Below are positions 4,707 through 5,021 of a stretch of 5,021 nt of DNA, piece by piece. The DNA comes from Candidatus Hydrogenedentota bacterium (GTDB lineage: Bacteria; Hydrogenedentota; Hydrogenedentia; Hydrogenedentales; SLHB01), in the NCBI GenBank assembly GCA_007118235.1, contig SKRY01000090.1, forward strand, positions 1 to 5,021, in the 5' to 3' direction. The notes under the pieces are model-generated. The model saw only the letters and a program-made list of their open reading frames with translations, did not search any database and had not been told where the DNA came from. The translations under genes were made by a program, and so were the position numbers. The stretch's first letter is position 1; each line of letters begins with the position of its first letter.

Positions 4707-5021
4707 TCACCTCAGCGCATCGGGCGGCGCGATATCGGCCCCCACATCCATGGTTGGGCCACCCTCCCTGCGCCGGAAATCGCCGTTGTCCGGATCAACG
4801 AAAAGCTCGTTCATGTCCGTGATGACCTGGCAGCCCTCGCCCATGAAGCGCTCTCCTACTTCGCGGGTATGGATGTTGTTCTCGATCTCGCCAGAGATGT
4901 CCTCACGAAGACCGTCCAGGATGTTGTTCTTGATCACCAATCCCTCGGGAGAGCTAGGGCTGCCCTGTTGCTGGCCCAGTATTCCGGTGGCCCACGCGAC
5001 ATTGGGATTCGTGTTCACGAA
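4707..5021 (-). CDS. C-terminal end of a right-handed beta-helix protein (partial)
   Basis: The frame is open to the right edge of the window, so about 104 C-terminal residues of a longer protein are seen; a GTG near 5018 is an internal valine codon, not a start. The visible sequence has beta-helix-like rungs with asparagine pairs (LVIKNNILDG and SGEIENNIHT). It ends with ELFVDPDNGDFRRREGGPTMDVGADI, split here as ELFVDPDNGDF and GGPTMDVGADI, which is the closing motif common in secreted parallel beta-helix proteins ('F.dp..gDf.l..gSp.iDaG'). Such proteins are often polysaccharide lyases, hydrolases or surface adhesins. The active-site part, if any, lies outside the window. Its closeness to the PL2-like gene fits a carbohydrate-active locus, but it is transcribed in the opposite direction. 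Confidence 0.7.
   Translation of the reverse strand, partial: FVNTNPNVAWATGILGQQQGSPSSPEGLVIKNNILDGLREDISGEIENNIHTREVGERFMGEGCQVITDMNELFVDPDNGDFRRREGGPTMDVGADIAPPDALR

Noticed and set aside
5016..5018. GTG as the start of the minus-strand gene at the right edge
   Set aside because: The frame stays open to the window edge and the encoded sequence is the C-terminal end of a beta-helix protein, so this is an internal codon.

Overview
This window is a piece of a fairly GC-rich bacterial chromosome that carries ordinary housekeeping and carbohydrate genes. It holds five complete genes and the ends of two more. The organism cannot be named from it. Four things together recall free-living Planctomycetes, Verrucomicrobia or Hydrogenedentes-type environmental bacteria: a GxxExxY-like gene tail beside a 'CCACGGAG' palindromic repeat, a Tat-exported Gfo/Idh/MocA oxidoreductase, a secreted polysaccharide-lyase-like protein, and a beta-helix protein. 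This placement is inference only.

Left part (1-780): the last 19 codons of a probable GxxExxY-family gene end at 62. A palindromic intergenic repeat starts on its stop codon and runs to about 141. A sigma70-like promoter (187-214) then drives a compact two-gene hicB-hicA toxin-antitoxin module (247-713), whose genes overlap by ATGA. An 11-base piece of the upstream repeat recurs at 772-782, after the module.

Middle (780-1590): nrdR encodes the ATP-cone repressor of ribonucleotide reductase genes. It is preceded by two NrdR-box-like palindromes (865-880 and 891-906), which suggests autoregulation. No ribonucleotide reductase gene is in the window. nrdR converges on the next gene across a spacer with two overlapping hairpins that cannot form together.

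Right part (1587-5021): a minus-strand, Tat-exported Gfo/Idh/MocA-like oxidoreductase is divergent from a plus-strand secreted protein of 568 residues. The order and spacing of that protein's H137, E157, R198 and H199 match the metal site and catalytic arginine remembered for family PL2 pectate lyases. The divergent spacer holds an exact TATAAT on the minus strand and an intrinsic-terminator-like hairpin pointing the 'wrong' way. A second strong hairpin separates the lyase-like gene from the C-terminal end of a minus-strand beta-helix protein that runs off the window. Together the right half looks like a small export-dependent, uronic-acid or pectin-related carbohydrate locus. No entirely new system is evident; the best leads are the PL2-like enzyme, the tandem NrdR boxes and the repeat around hicBA.
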